A stretch of 64,000 bases of DNA from Cannabis sativa (GCF_029168945.1 NC_083601.1:20922160-20986159); one strand, 5' to 3'; shown: positions 22,974-34,633, numbered from the stretch's first letter. Notes: a model not told the origin generated them from the letters alone. Numbers and translations are program-made.

Positions 22974-22990
22974 ATGGCTCTGAGGCCAGT
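22974..22990 (-). other. Primer-binding site of the inner copia element
   Basis: The minus strand reads TGGCCTCAGAGCCATGG next to the LTR. It differs from the tRNA-iMet site TGGTATCAGAGC at two bases. Confidence 0.75.
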
Positions 22991-24899
22991 TTTTGGAAAT
23001 TATTTTACCAGGATCTTAGATCTACTCACAAGTATGTTGATTAACACCCTAAATATGAACTTCTAAAACGATTATAAAATAAACACATATAAAGTATGAG
23101 AAACCTTAAATTGGGTGCAGCGGAATAAAATGTCTCCTTCCGTTCAAATCTCTAACCCTTGTGTCCTTTGTGTCGTAGAGTATTATCAAGATCTAAACCT
23201 GGATCTCTTTCTCTCCTTTCTTTAGTGCTGAATCTCCTTCTTGTTGAATGTCTTTCTTCACGATCTTCCTCACTATGATTGAGGTATCACTTGCCGTGTG
23301 TGGGCACTACTCTATCACTAAGAGGTTCGAAATTATTCAAGGAAGAAGAGGGTATAGGTGGCGGCTAGGTTAGAGAGAGAAGGCTCAGGTTTTTCTCTGA
23401 AGAAAACAAGATGTGAAAGTCAAGTGTGTAAATTTCTTGAAGCCTTCACTATCTATTTATAGCATTCCACATAGGGTTAGGTTTGAATTATTTGGCATTA
23501 AAATAATAAAAATATCAGATGATAAAGCCTATAAAAGTGGCCGGCCATGGCTATATGGATTTGGGCCTCACTTTTTACAATTTTGCAGTTTTATCATTTC
23601 TGCATCTCATTTTCTCAAAAATGCCAATTTTCAAATTCAACCATTTAAATGCCAATTCTAACTATTTGATAACTATAAATAATTATTAAATAATATTTTC
23701 ATTTATCATATTTATTAATTGAACCATACAAAGTATCTTAATTAACAAATATGCCCTAAAAACTCTTTCTTTACAATTTCGCCCTTACTTAGTGAAAAAT
23801 TCACAAATAAACATAGTCTAATTTGAGAATTATAATTGATTAATCAAAACCAATTAAATGAGTCTTACAAGTAATATTGTCTCAACTAGTAGGGGGACCA
23901 TGGGTCTATATAACCGAGCTTCCAATAAGCAGATCAAGAATTTATAACCTAAATTCACTGACTTATTAATTCTTCGTTGAATCCATGCATAGAACTTAGA
24001 ATTGCACTCTCAGTATATAGAACGCTCTATATGTTCCACCATATAGACACGTCATTAGTTATCCATTGTTATAATCCTAATTTGATCAATGATCCTCTAT
24101 ATGAATGATCTACACTGTAAAGGGATTAGATTACCGTGACACCCTACAATGTATTTTATCCTTAAAACACTTAACCCCGTATAAATGATATTTCAGCTAT
24201 GTGAAATGAGTACTCCACCATTTATTTTCGTTTGGTCAAGCTCGAAGGAAATCATCCTTTACTCTCTATTCGCCAGATAGAAGCTATAGATTCCATATTT
24301 ATGTTAGCGCTCCCACTCAATTGTACTACCGTGTTCCCAAAATGTACGTATCACCCTGACCCAAAAGTAGGCTTAACTAACAAATCAAAGAACACGAATA
24401 ACACTCTTGAGATTGAGCCTAATCATATCAGGATTTAGATCATTTGATCTAGGATCAACTAGGCGATATTGACTTGAATAGATATTACGGTAAGTTTGAT
24501 AAATCTATGTCAAAGTTCAATATCGGTCCCTTCCGATGCATACTCCATGCACCCAACCTGAGCTTTACTTTAACCAATGCTCTGGAAAGAACATAGCATT
24601 ATAACAAATGCATGCAAACTCTGTTGTAGATTATCATATTAGTAAAACCCTGTGTCTGATAAATCTAGGAATCTTTATTCACATAGTCATGTTTACTTTC
24701 CAATGTGTTGACAACACAATAAGCAGGATCAAGTATGTGAAAAGGGTTTCGGATGAATTTATAAATCAAATAGACAAGCAATTGATAAGATGAACCAAAA
24801 CATACACAAATGAATGAAAAATACTTTTGTTTCTTTATTGATGTTGAATAAAATGGATTACATTGAAATGGAATTTTATTTAGGGCATAAAACCCAACA
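22991..24899 (-). repeat. 5' LTR of the inner copia element
   Basis: A 1,909 bp partner of the LTR at 14869. Its plus-strand start is TTTTGG rather than TGTTGG, a mutated terminus; its end ATAAAACCCAACA is intact. The minus-strand TATA-like CTATAAATAG is at 23453-23462. It contains the 64 bp segment (23324-23387) missing from the other LTR. Confidence 0.93.
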
Positions 24900-25330
24900 C
24901 ACCTCTTCTTTAAGTCTCCATATAGAAAGGCATTACGGACATCAAGTTGTCTAATAAGCCATCCTTTTGTCAAAGCCAATGTCAAAACCACCCTTATTGT
25001 AATAGGTTTAACTACTGTAAATGTCTCAGTAAAATCAAAACTATTTTCTTGATGAAACCCCTTAGCAACAAGCCTTGCCTTGTGTTTAAGGACAGATCCA
25101 TCTGGATTTTCCTTGATCCTGTAAACCCATTTGCAACCAATTACTTTCCTTTCTGGTGGTAATTTGACAAGTGTATAGGTTTTGTTTTTGACCAAAACTA
25201 AAACTTTATCACTCATAGCTTTGTTCTAAACAAGTTGACTGAGAGCCTCTTGAAGATATGTTGGCTCTCTGGTAACTAGTAGGGCTTTAGGCTTGTGTAT
25301 ACCAGACTTGGATCTGGTTGTCAAGAGATT
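24900..25330 (-). pseudogene. Outer copia: N-terminal reverse transcriptase
   Basis: The minus strand encodes [30 protein letters not shown] and [17 protein letters not shown], the standard start of copia reverse transcriptase. It then runs straight into the inserted element at 24899. The continuation is at 14868 and below. [10 protein letters not shown] replaces the usual FSPVVKP, suggesting decay. A stop lies near 25217-25228. Confidence 0.9.
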
Positions 25331-25574
25331 TATGACAACTAGAAACTGTAGCCTTGTTATTTGCAAAACTAGGAGCAATGTTTGTGTTACCTGTGACAGT
25401 TATGTCTGTACCGGTAGCAAATTGAATACTGGTTGCAGTAAGAGGCTCAACAGTAGTTAGAACTTATGTGTCCAGATGTTGATCAGTTTAAGAACCAGGA
25501 GGCTCAAGGCATGTTGTGGGAGAAGAGCCTACTTCACATGTTTCTATTAGTGAAGGATGTGGAGTAGATGTTAT

Positions 25575-27473
25575 TGTTGGATATTTATTTTACCAGGATC
25601 TTAGATCTACTCACAAGTATGTTGTTTAAACACCCTAAATATGAACTTTCTAAAACGATAAATTAAACACATATAAAGTTAAGAAAACCTTACATTGATG
25701 CAGCGGAATTAATGTCTCCTTCCGCTCAGATCTCTAACCCTTGTATCCTTTCTGTAGCAGAGTATAATCAAGATCTGAGCCTGAATGTCCTTCTTCTTCA
25801 AGTTTGATCCTTCACAGTCTTCCAATCTATGATTGAGTTACTGCTTGCTGTGTGTGGGCACTTACTCTCTCACTAGGGTTCGAAATTTATGAAGAAGAAA
25901 AGAGAAGAGGGATTTCGGCCAGGTATAGAAAGTGGGGAAGGCTCAGTTTTTCTGAAGAGAGAAATTTCTGTCAGAAGATGATGTGAAAACTTATAATTTG
26001 ACTGAGCCATCACTTTCTATTTATAGGCAACTACTAGGTTTAGGTTAGGAATTATTTGGCATTAAAATAATGAAAATATTAATTTGAAAAACCTCATTTA
26101 GTGGCCGGCCAAGGTGTATTAGTGGGCCCCACTTGATTTTGCAGTTTTATCAAATTTTATTTCTATTTTCTTAAAAACGCAAATTTTCCAATTCTAACAT
26201 TTTAAATGCCAAAACTAATTATTTAATAACTAAAATAGATTATTAAATAATATTGTCATTTAATTTAATTATTAATTAGACATATAAAGTCTATTAATAA
26301 ATAAATAAACCTAGAATCTCTTTTCTTTACAATTTCACCCATGCTTAGTGAAAATTCATAAAATTAGACATAGTCTAACTTTAGAATTATAATTGATCAA
26401 TCACGAATCAATTAATGAGTCTTACAAGCAGAATGTTCTCAACTAGAATGGGGACCATGGATCTATATGCTGAGCTTCCAATAAGTGAACCAAATTTACC
26501 AAGTAAATTCCTACTTATTAATTCTTCGTTGAATCCACTCTTAGAACTTAGAATTGCACTCTCAGACTTATATAGAGCATATTATATGTTTCACGATATC
26601 AATATGCTATCTCATTTAACCATTGTTATAATCTTATTGTGATTTAAAGATCCTCTATATAGATGATCTACATCGAGATGGGATTTCTTTACCGTTCTCA
26701 CCCCTCAATGTATTTTGCCCCTTAAAACACTTAGCTACCTGTAAATGGTGTTTAGTGATCTAATAATTAGTCAGTTAAACAAGAGCTCATCCATTTACTT
26801 CTATTTGCTAAGCTCGAAGGGAATCATCACTTGACTTCTATACACCAGTAGAAGCTATAGATTCCATATTTATGTTCAGCACTCCCACTCAATCATACTA
26901 TCATGTTCCCAAAATATACGTATCACCCTGACCTAAAAGTAGGCTTAACTAATAAATCAAAGAACATGAATAGCACTCCTGAGTTGAGCCTAAGCATATC
27001 AGGATTTAGATTCTTTTAATCTTAAGATCAACTACTGATATTGACTTGGAAAGATATGTATAATGGTAAGTTTGTAATATCTTAACTTAGTTGCAATATC
27101 GGTCCAGTCCAATGTATACTCCATACATTCGAAACTAGTATACTTTACTAATGTCCTGGAAAGAACATAACACTTACTCCAAGTGTAAGTACACATCATC
27201 GCTGATTATCACATTAGTGTAAATCCAATAACACTGATGAAACAGGGACCAAGACTTTTGATTCATATGATCACAATCACATTCCACTGTGCTGACGATA
27301 CTGTAATTGTGAATAAACATATGATCTGGATTTAACTGATTTTCTGTGTAAACATAATAAACATATTAAACCATTAGCATGTAGAATTCATGCAAACATC
27401 TATCACTTCAAATTTCTTATATTGATAACTAATCAGATTGTATAGAGTTTTATTTAGGGTATAAAACCCAACA
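25575..27473 (-). mobile_element. Solo LTR of the TGTTGG copia family
   Basis: A single 1,899 bp LTR starts TGTTGGATATTTATTTTACC and ends ATAAAACCCAACA. It is flanked on both sides by GTTAT (25570-25574 and 27474-27478), a perfect 5 bp target duplication with no internal region. This is the product expected from recombination between two LTRs. It is clearly more diverged from the inner element's LTRs than those are from each other. It interrupts the outer element between integrase and reverse transcriptase. The TATA-like motif is at 26017-26026 (minus strand). Confidence 0.95.
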
Positions 27474-28760
27474 GTTATTGCATCTAGATTTTTAGCATAT
27501 TCAACATTTTTTCCAGAAGATTGCCCTACATCAAAAATAAATAGTTGACTTGGCAGCCAACTGTTAGTAGCATAAGCCAAATGAGGTGAAACAACATTTG
27601 TTTGAGCATTTTGGTCAATCTTAGGTTGTGGACTCATTAGATCAGATACTTAATAAGAGCAAATGATGATGAGAACAGGTGGGAATTATAGCAAAAACAC
27701 TTGGATACTTATTTGATTTTGGTGTGTGAGATGTTTTTTGACAGAGTGTTTCATAGGGGATTGAAAACTCCTCAAAGGTGACAACCCTGTAGATATACAC
27801 TCTCCCATTTAGATTTAGACACTTGTATCTTTTGTGGTTTAGGCTATAACCCAAGAAAGTGCATGGTGTTGACCTATACTCTAGCTTATGCCTATTGTAT
27901 GGTCTGATATTTGGAAAACACCTACACCCAAAGGTTTTGAAAGTTGTATACTCAAGTTTAATTTTGAACAGTACCTCAATAGGTGATTTTTTACCTAGAA
28001 CTTGAGTAGGAAGTCTATTGTGGATGTAGACTGCAGTCCTAAAGGCTTCATCCCAAAACTTAATGGGTAGGGAATGTTGAGCTAAAAGAGCAAGGCCATT
28101 CTCAACTATGTGCCTGTGTTTTCGTTCAGTTAAGCCATTTTCTTGGTGTGTTGTTGGACAAGGATGTCTATGATGTATTCCATGATCTGTGAGGTACTTA
28201 GAAAATGATCTAAACTCACCCCCAGTCTATTTGTAAGCATTTTAATTGTTTGCCTAGTTGCAATTATACTTTTGCTTTAAAGTTTAGAAAGACCTTGAAG
28301 GCATCTGATTTATTTTTCAAAAGGTACAACCATGTAAACCTTGAAAACACATCAAAAAAATGAATATAATATTTGTAATTTTTGTAAGAAGTAGTGTGAG
28401 ATGGACCTTATAGATCAGACACTACAAGTTGTAAAGGCTTAAAAATAACAGTGTTTGAAGCTTTTGGGAATGGAAAGTTATGAATCTTTCCAAGACAACA
28501 AGCTGAACATATTGAGTAATGAGAAATTTTATTGGTGATATGAATGTTACAAGATTGTAGAACAGTTTGTACAACTTTTTCAGAGGGGTGCCCTAGTCTA
28601 TTGTGCCAAAGGGTAAAATCATTCTCAACATCTGAGTTACATTTGATACACTTAGACACAGCTATTTTGGCATTATTTAGAGTGACCATATATGTAGTTT
28701 TGATTTATGAGGAATCTGGAATGGTACGACTACATGTGAGGAGTTTTCGTATTGAGAGGT
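27474..28760 (-). pseudogene. Outer copia: integrase
   Basis: The HHCC zinc-binding domain is clear (FTLWHNRLGHPS ... CSACCLGK, about 28480-28620), followed by LQLVVSDL at the start of the core. Downstream the core is broken by several stops and frame changes (27860-28400). The C-terminal block YSLNHKRYKCLN is readable at about 27800-27854. A Ser/Pro/Gln-rich linker follows until the solo LTR insertion. Confidence 0.8.
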
Positions 28761-30283
28761 TGCTCAGACATGGGAGGGATATACTGGACATGGCTTGAAT
28801 CAAATGAATACAAGCCATTCTTGTGCTTCCCCATCAACAAGGTAGTATGAGTCAAATTGTCCTTGACACAATACATATCAGCATGAAATTCAAAAAATAC
28901 ATTATTATCACGGGCAAATATAGACACACTAATAATATTTTTGGTTATTTCTAGAACATGTAAAAGATTATTAAGAACAAGAGGTTCAGAGGAGTTTTTA
29001 GCAAGAAAGAATGATTGACCAACATGCTTTATAGATAAACCTGTTCCATCACCCATATACAGTTGATCTGAACCACCATAGTCCAGGCAATTGCCAAGAT
29101 TCTGATATTGAAATGTACAGTAATTTGTGGCTCCTGAGTTAGGGTACCAACTTGTGTCATTAGAGTTGTTGCTAATTACATGATTGGCTTGTGCTTGAGA
29201 CTGTGTTGGAGCCTGTGAGTGATTACAACCAGTTCCTAAAGAAGGTCTTGAGAAAGACTTGTCAAAACAAAAAGAGCACTCTTGCACAATGTGACCAAAA
29301 CACAAACATAATTGACACTGAGGTCTGTTAGTGAAGTTAACATCAAACTTGTTACCTCTGATGGGATTGAAATTACCTCTTCCAATGATATTTTGATTGG
29401 AGTTAGGAGCAAAGTCATTGAACCTGAAATTTTGATTCTTGTTGAACTGTGATGAGCTGAACTAAGGATTTCCTCGACCAAATGACTTGAAACTTCGAAA
29501 AGCAAGATTGGCTTTAGCAATAGAATCAGGATTGTTTGTAACTAGATTGGCACTCAGGTCAATCTCTTTGCTAGATTTTTAAATTCTTGATTTAAAGGCA
29601 AGAAGCAAGGCTTTAATTTCACCTACTGTGTATTCTCAATCCTAGTGTTTGATGAGATTACAAATGTATCATACTCACTCGATAGCCCCTTGAAGATAGC
29701 AGCCATGTGATCTCGATCACTTAGAACTTAACCAAATGAGGCAAGGAGATCCACCGTTTATTTGACTTTGAGCAAGTACTCATTAAGGCTCATAGGTCCC
29801 TTCTTCAAGTTTTGTAGCTTGGTTTGAAACTCAAGTATTTCTTAGGAGACTTGCAGGGTGAAGTGTTTTTCTAGTGAGTTCTAGATCTGAAGTGAAGAGC
29901 TGCATCCAACCATTCTCGTTACTTTTAGTCATGGAAGAAAGTAACCAAGATACCAGAAGCTGATCTTGTACTTCCCATTCAGAGTACACTAGATTAACTC
30001 TGTTGATTTCACGATCTATATCATTCAAGAACTCGACTGGTGGAGTTCTTTATTGTACTTCAACAAGCAATTTCCTCTTATTGCAGCAATAACTTACTGC
30101 TTCCATAGAAGGAAGTTATGATCAATAAATCAGATCGAGATATTATGGTTGAAAATCACAGGTTCTTAATGTGTTCGAGTTCAAACAGAAGCTCCATTAG
30201 AAGTAGCTAGATTCGTGGAATTAGCAGTAGCTGAATTGGTTGCAGGTGCCTTCAGTCGCCATGTTCACACCCAAGGAAGGAAA
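28760..30283 (-). pseudogene. Outer copia: gag and protease
   Basis: On the minus strand the gag region includes YSEWEVQDQLLVSWLLSSM (about 29930-29980). A CCHC zinc knuckle follows (CQLCLCFGHIVQEC, about 29275-29320). The protease active site reads WYPNSGATNY instead of the usual D-S-G; the Asn codon is at 29138-29140, so the catalytic Asp is lost. Stops near 29463, 29580 and 29826 break the frame. Confidence 0.85.
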
Positions 30284-30297
30284 CTGCTTTGATACCA
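30284..30297 (-). other. Primer-binding site of the outer copia element
   Basis: The minus strand reads TGGTATCAAAGCAG immediately after the LTR end. This is the tRNA-iMet type with one change from TGGTATCAGAGC. Confidence 0.88.
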
Positions 30298-30505
30298 TGT
30301 TGAAGTTCCTAGCCATGGATGAAAAACAAACAAGTAGAACAGAGAGAAAGAAAGACAAAGATTGATTAATTATGTGTGTTTCAGCTCATATACTAGCTCA
30401 TTATAAGAGATTCAATAACAGAATCCATAATAAACTAACAGGAGCTAATAGACTTGTGCTTAACTAACTCTAACAACCCTCTAACTATATTAAATGTCTT
30501 CAACA
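30298..30505 (-). repeat. 5' LTR of the outer copia element
   Basis: This 208 bp LTR (TGTTGAAGTTCC ... CTTCAACA) pairs with 13460-13706. It is shorter by one internal block and carries scattered substitutions. Confidence 0.9.
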
Positions 30506-31408
30506 CAATGGAAAATAAACTAACCAAACAAAAAGATCTAGACATGGTATACCATCAAACGAAACCACTAGTTGCAAGAGATAGAAAGACACACATGTGT
30601 ACTGTCCTCGAGTCAAAACCCATTTTCTCCCCTTTAAGATTACATTCTCCTCGAGCACTCAAGATTAGAAACACTAATATAGAGTCTAATGGTATATCAC
30701 TGTGTTGAATAACAAAAAATGAATGAAGAAGAGGGGAGGGGGGGGGGGGGATCATCACAGAGACTATTAGTCACAATAAATTAAATAATTTTAGTATGGT
30801 ACATATTACATTTTATTTGAGATTTTTTTAAAAAAAAATTCTTAAAAAAAAACTAAAATGTTACTTTTGATTTCAAATATCTTATTTGGTGACGATAAAT
30901 AAATATATGTTTCACACATCTTAAAATGATCAACTTGAAGAGTAACTTGCAGTGGTATTATTTTTTAATCAAAACGATTAATAGTGTAGTTGTTATTCTT
31001 TTTTAAAATTATAAAAATATGAAATAGAGATAAATGGAAAAAATTATAATAAAAAAAGATTATTCACACATAAAGAGGAGAAAAAAAAAGTAAAAATAGC
31101 ACTTGAGTCTAACACTAACGACAACAAAATTGACATATCTTTTTTGATATACGCGATAGAATACTAATGCTTGTATACAAAAATTAAAAAAATTTAATTA
31201 GAAATTTTTAATTGATGAACGGTATATTAGTTAATTATTTTTTAATTACGTATATAATTATAAAAATTTCTCTATATAATTTGATATATATTAATTTTTT
31301 TTTGGTAAAATTATAATTTATATCAAACAATTAAGAAATGTTTAAATAAAAAATATATAATTTAACTTTTATTACACATTTATCTTCATAAGGATAAGAT
31401 AACTTTAT
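30506..31408. other. AT-rich intergenic spacer with a poly-G run
   Basis: No gene is recognised. A run of about 13 G residues at 30738-30750, preceded by GAAGAGGGGAGG, stands out. The rest is A/T-rich with short homopolymers. Confidence 0.5.
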
Positions 31409-31901
31409 TGTTAGACTTTTTATTTGGGCTTACATTAAGTTTTATTGGTTTTATTAAAACTTGGGTTGATTGGATAGTTCTTTGCTGTGTTAGCCCATGT
31501 TGTTGGTGATCAATTGTTAATGGGCTTAGCATCTGTGTGTAAAGTCTAGGTGAAGCAGAAGTGTGGGCTTTTCTAGTTAACTGAAGCCTTTGATGAGCAG
31601 GCCCAGTCCAACTAGGGTTTTCAGTAAGTTAAGTCCCCTCCCTAGCTCTATAAATACATATTGTCTCATCACAATTGTATACCTTTTTGATAATCGATAA
31701 ATAAAGCTTGCTTATGATTTAGAGATCTAGGAGGAAGACTTAGTTGATAGTATCGTACTATCAAATTGAGTAATCGCCGTGGATCAAACAGAGATAATTG
31801 TTATGGATCAATCAGGTACACATACCTAATTATTATATCTTATTATTGTGTTCTATGTTATATACAAATTGATCTTGGGGTTTATATTAATTTTTCTAAC
31901 A
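31409..31901 (+). repeat. 5' LTR of the plus-strand copia element
   Basis: A 493 bp LTR, TGTTAGACTTTTTATTTGGG ... TTTTTCTAACA. TATA-like CTATAAATA is at 31648-31656. Confidence 0.95.
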
Positions 31902-31903
31902 TG

Positions 31904-31919
31904 TGGTATCAGATTGCCA
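31904..31919 (+). other. Primer-binding site of the plus-strand copia element
   Basis: TGGTATCAGATTGCCA, two bases inside the LTR, matches the tRNA-iMet type (TGGTATCAGA). Confidence 0.9.
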
Positions 31920-32454
31920 ATTGTATATGATTTAGAACCTGTAATTTGTATAACCATTAATATGTATTAGTTAATTTTCTTCAATTACATATTAATTTGG
32001 TAATTATTTTCTGTTAATTTTTACGTTGTTTAATCTTAAATGTTTAGGGGTTTTATTTATCATAAAATTCTCTTTCTATTGATATCTTATATTACTAAAA
32101 TCGTTTAGTAAATTAGGAGAATTTTAAGATTAAATTTTTAGGGTTTATGTATTTTTTTTTTCTTTACCAAATTAAATTTGGGTTTTTTGATTCAATTGTT
32201 TCTACATTAAAATTGATGGTGCAAATCTCATTACCAATTGATTTAAAATGTTTCTACAAGTTTGATTTTTCGAATTGGATGACACACATAGCCAAATCGG
32301 GCTCTTTTATTTGTTCTTACTTTTCGGATTGTGTTCAATCCAATTGACACCTTTTTTTGTCCTTTACATTCGAAATTAATACCATAGATTGATAAGAAAC
32401 TTCGTCCCAAACAAAACCCATCAAAAATCGCAAGTTTTTGTCGCGTTTTTGGCC

Positions 32455-32595
32455 GGAAAACTGGACAGACCCGACTGGAACCGACCGGGTCGCGTGACCC
32501 GCATCCGACCCGCTGGAGGTTGAAGAAGACCGTCCCAGCAGCAACGCCCACTCGCGCAGGAGGCGCGTGGGGGCGCGTGAGGCCTCCTAGAGTGT
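32455..32595 (+). other. GC-rich island in the copia leader
   Basis: About 140 bp of CpG-rich sequence (GACCGACCGGGTCGCGTGAC, GCGCAGGAGGCGCGTGGGGG) inside an AT-rich leader, ~550 bases downstream of the primer site. The inner copia element has a comparable island at 22525-22720. Confidence 0.6.
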
Positions 32596-33095
32596 CGTTT
32601 TTCGACGTTTTTTTTTCCATCGTGCTTAAAATTAAATTTCTGATTTTTTAATGATTTTTAATTAATTTTTTGACTCCTTTTAATAATTATTATTATTTTA
32701 ATGATAATTATGTAGTTAAAAAATTATTAAAAATAATTTATGATGATTTTTCAAAATCCGTAAATCATAGAAAATTTTTTGGGTTTCTTCTCGTTCCATA
32801 AGACATAGTCACTCTCTTGTTTAATTTATCTTGACTATGTAGTCTCCACCAATTTTCTTATATTCACATCTTTTAATTATTTGTTGTTCTAAAGTTATAA
32901 AACTTGATTGTTTGATACAAAAATAACATGTTATGGTGGACACTTTATTTTTTTATTATCAATATAATAAAAGCAATTATATATCTCTTTTGGAAATTTG
33001 GTTGAAAATTATTAATTTTCAATGACTATTTTATCACCAAATTTCACATGTTGAAGAAAATATTATATCTTTTGGTTGACTATATGTGTAACTAC

Positions 33096-33370
33096 TTGCC
33101 CAAAGGTAGTATTTACATATATTAGTTCACATTCCATGAAGTGAGTTAATATTAAATGTATATATTTTAATTATTTGCCCAAAGGTAATAATTTAAATAT
33201 ATAAATTTATTATTAGTTTTTTGCTTGAATTAATACATATTTTTAAGAAATTTATTTGCCCAAAGGTAATAAAATTCTTAAATAATATGTATTTTTTCTT
33301 TGTTGTTAACTTCATGAAGGTAGATCATGTGTGTGTTATATTCTCACCCCAAAGGGGAGTTTATAATGAC
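33096..33370 (+). repeat. Leader minisatellite of the plus-strand copia element
   Basis: TTGCCCAAAGGTA recurs at 33096, 33175 and 33256 (spacing 79 and 81 bp). A diverged form, ACCCCAAAGGGGAGT, lies at about 33347. The units sit between the primer site and gag. Confidence 0.75.
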
Positions 33371-33489
33371 CAGTTGACTCTACAATATTTTCTAATGCAT
33401 TGCTCATATTGCTTATTCAAGTTTTAATTTTTTGGATTTTTCGGTCTCCTTTTTGCGAACAACAATAACGTTTTCATCTGAATTCTGAA

Positions 33490-34130
33490 TGCTTCAACTT
33501 TAAGACATGGAAACGAGATGTGAAAATTGCTTTAGGCATAATAGATTTGGACTTATGCCTTCGAGAAGAAAAATCTGCTGATCTTATACTAATATCAGAA
33601 TTGTTGCCCAAAAAAAAATAATAAAAAAAAATAATAATTCTTCATGCACATTGGAAAAATTCAAATCATCTTAGTCTCATTGCTGTGAAACGTTTAATTC
33701 CTGAACATCTTTTGGTAGTTTGCCAAACACCACAAATGCTAATGAATATTTCAAAGCAAAGAAAAACTATTTCACACTAGTGAAATCGCTGCAGTTGGAC
33801 ATCTTATGAATGCAATGACAACCATTCAGTATGATAAATCAAAGGAGTGCGAGGTTTTATTTTAAAAATTATTAATGTTCAGTACAAGTTGAAAGATTAT
33901 AATATTCCTCTTCCCGACTTTTACACTATTCTTCAAGTTCTTCATGCACTTCCTGCCTCTTTCAGCCTTATCAAGACAACCTAAACACTTATAGTAAAAT
34001 ATAAAGTGTTAGTAACCTTATTTCTCAGTATAAAGTTAAGCAAAGCAAGCTAACAAAATGAGAAGAATGAGTCTTCTCACTTTGTTTCTCAACTCAAGCC
34101 CAACAAAGGATAAAGAAAATATGAAGAGAA
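33490..34130 (+). pseudogene. Plus-strand copia: gag remnant
   Basis: Readable pieces are FKTWKRDVKIALGIIDLDLC (about 33500), GHLMNAMTTIQYDKSKE (about 33800) and YKLKDYNIPLPDFYTILQVL (about 33885-33950). These match the order of copia gag (UBN2-like) but lie in different frames with stops between. No CCHC knuckle is found downstream. Confidence 0.75.
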
Positions 34131-34633
34131 AAAACCACAACCAGAGGCTAAGGGATTTCAAGAAGATAAGTGAGAAGGAGTCAAAGCTTAAAGTGGCACT
34201 TATGTTAGCGATGATGTTATCTATGTTGGCATATTTATTCTTGAATTACAGTTTAGTGTTCAGATTGTTTTGAACAGTACTTTCTTGATTCTTACTTTTA
34301 AAGTAATTCAGTTTCGCTTTCGCGTTTAGTTAAACAATAATTTTCTTTTCGTTTTACCAATTATAGTGTTAACATTATGTTTGACTCCGAATAATTGGAA
34401 ACTGTTTTTACTCTGATATTCTTTTCAAATTATCATTGACTTCCTTAGCTTCCTTTTTCAATGCTGTGAATATTGTGAAAAGAAATCTTATATTAAAATA
34501 ACATCCTTATTATTATGGCACGATATATCGGGTCATATTTCTAAACAAAAATGATCGATTCCTTCTAGCTAAAATTCTTCCTCCTGTTGATGTTTCTGGT
34601 TGGGATACTTGTGTTGATTGTACTCGTGGAAAA

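Larger units (their letters stand above)
14869..24899 (-). mobile_element. Inner copia retrotransposon (TGTTGG family), nested in the outer element
   Basis: A 10,031 bp minus-strand element with LTRs of 1,844 bp (14869-16712) and 1,909 bp (22991-24899). It is flanked on both sides by CACCT (14864-14868 and 24900-24904), a perfect 5 bp target duplication. It splits the outer element's reverse transcriptase. Internal order on the minus strand is primer site, a long leader with a GC island and short repeats, gag remnant, protease, integrase, reverse transcriptase, RNase H, polypurine tract. The LTR length difference is almost wholly one 64 bp deletion in the left LTR. The coding region needs several frame changes and is not functional. 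Confidence 0.95.
13460..30505 (-). mobile_element. Outer copia retrotransposon, RE1-like, split by two later insertions
   Basis: A minus-strand element with short LTRs at 13460-13706 and 30298-30505, a polypurine tract next to the left LTR, and a tRNA-iMet primer site next to the right LTR. The flanks CAACG and CAATG form a near-perfect 5 bp target duplication. Subtracting the nested element (14869-24899), the solo LTR (25575-27473) and their duplicated targets leaves about 5.1 kb, a normal copia length. Domain order on the minus strand is gag, protease, integrase, reverse transcriptase, RNase H, which defines copia. All coding parts carry stops or frameshifts, so it is dead. It is the oldest layer of this cluster, since both other elements sit inside it. 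Confidence 0.92.

Noticed and set aside
32243..32620. Minus-strand 125-codon open frame
   Set aside because: Antisense to the GC-rich copia leader; GC content suppresses stops and no domain is seen.
33096..33370. CRISPR-like array (evenly spaced short repeats)
   Set aside because: Plant nuclear retrotransposon leader, imperfect repeats, spacers not unique, no cas genes.
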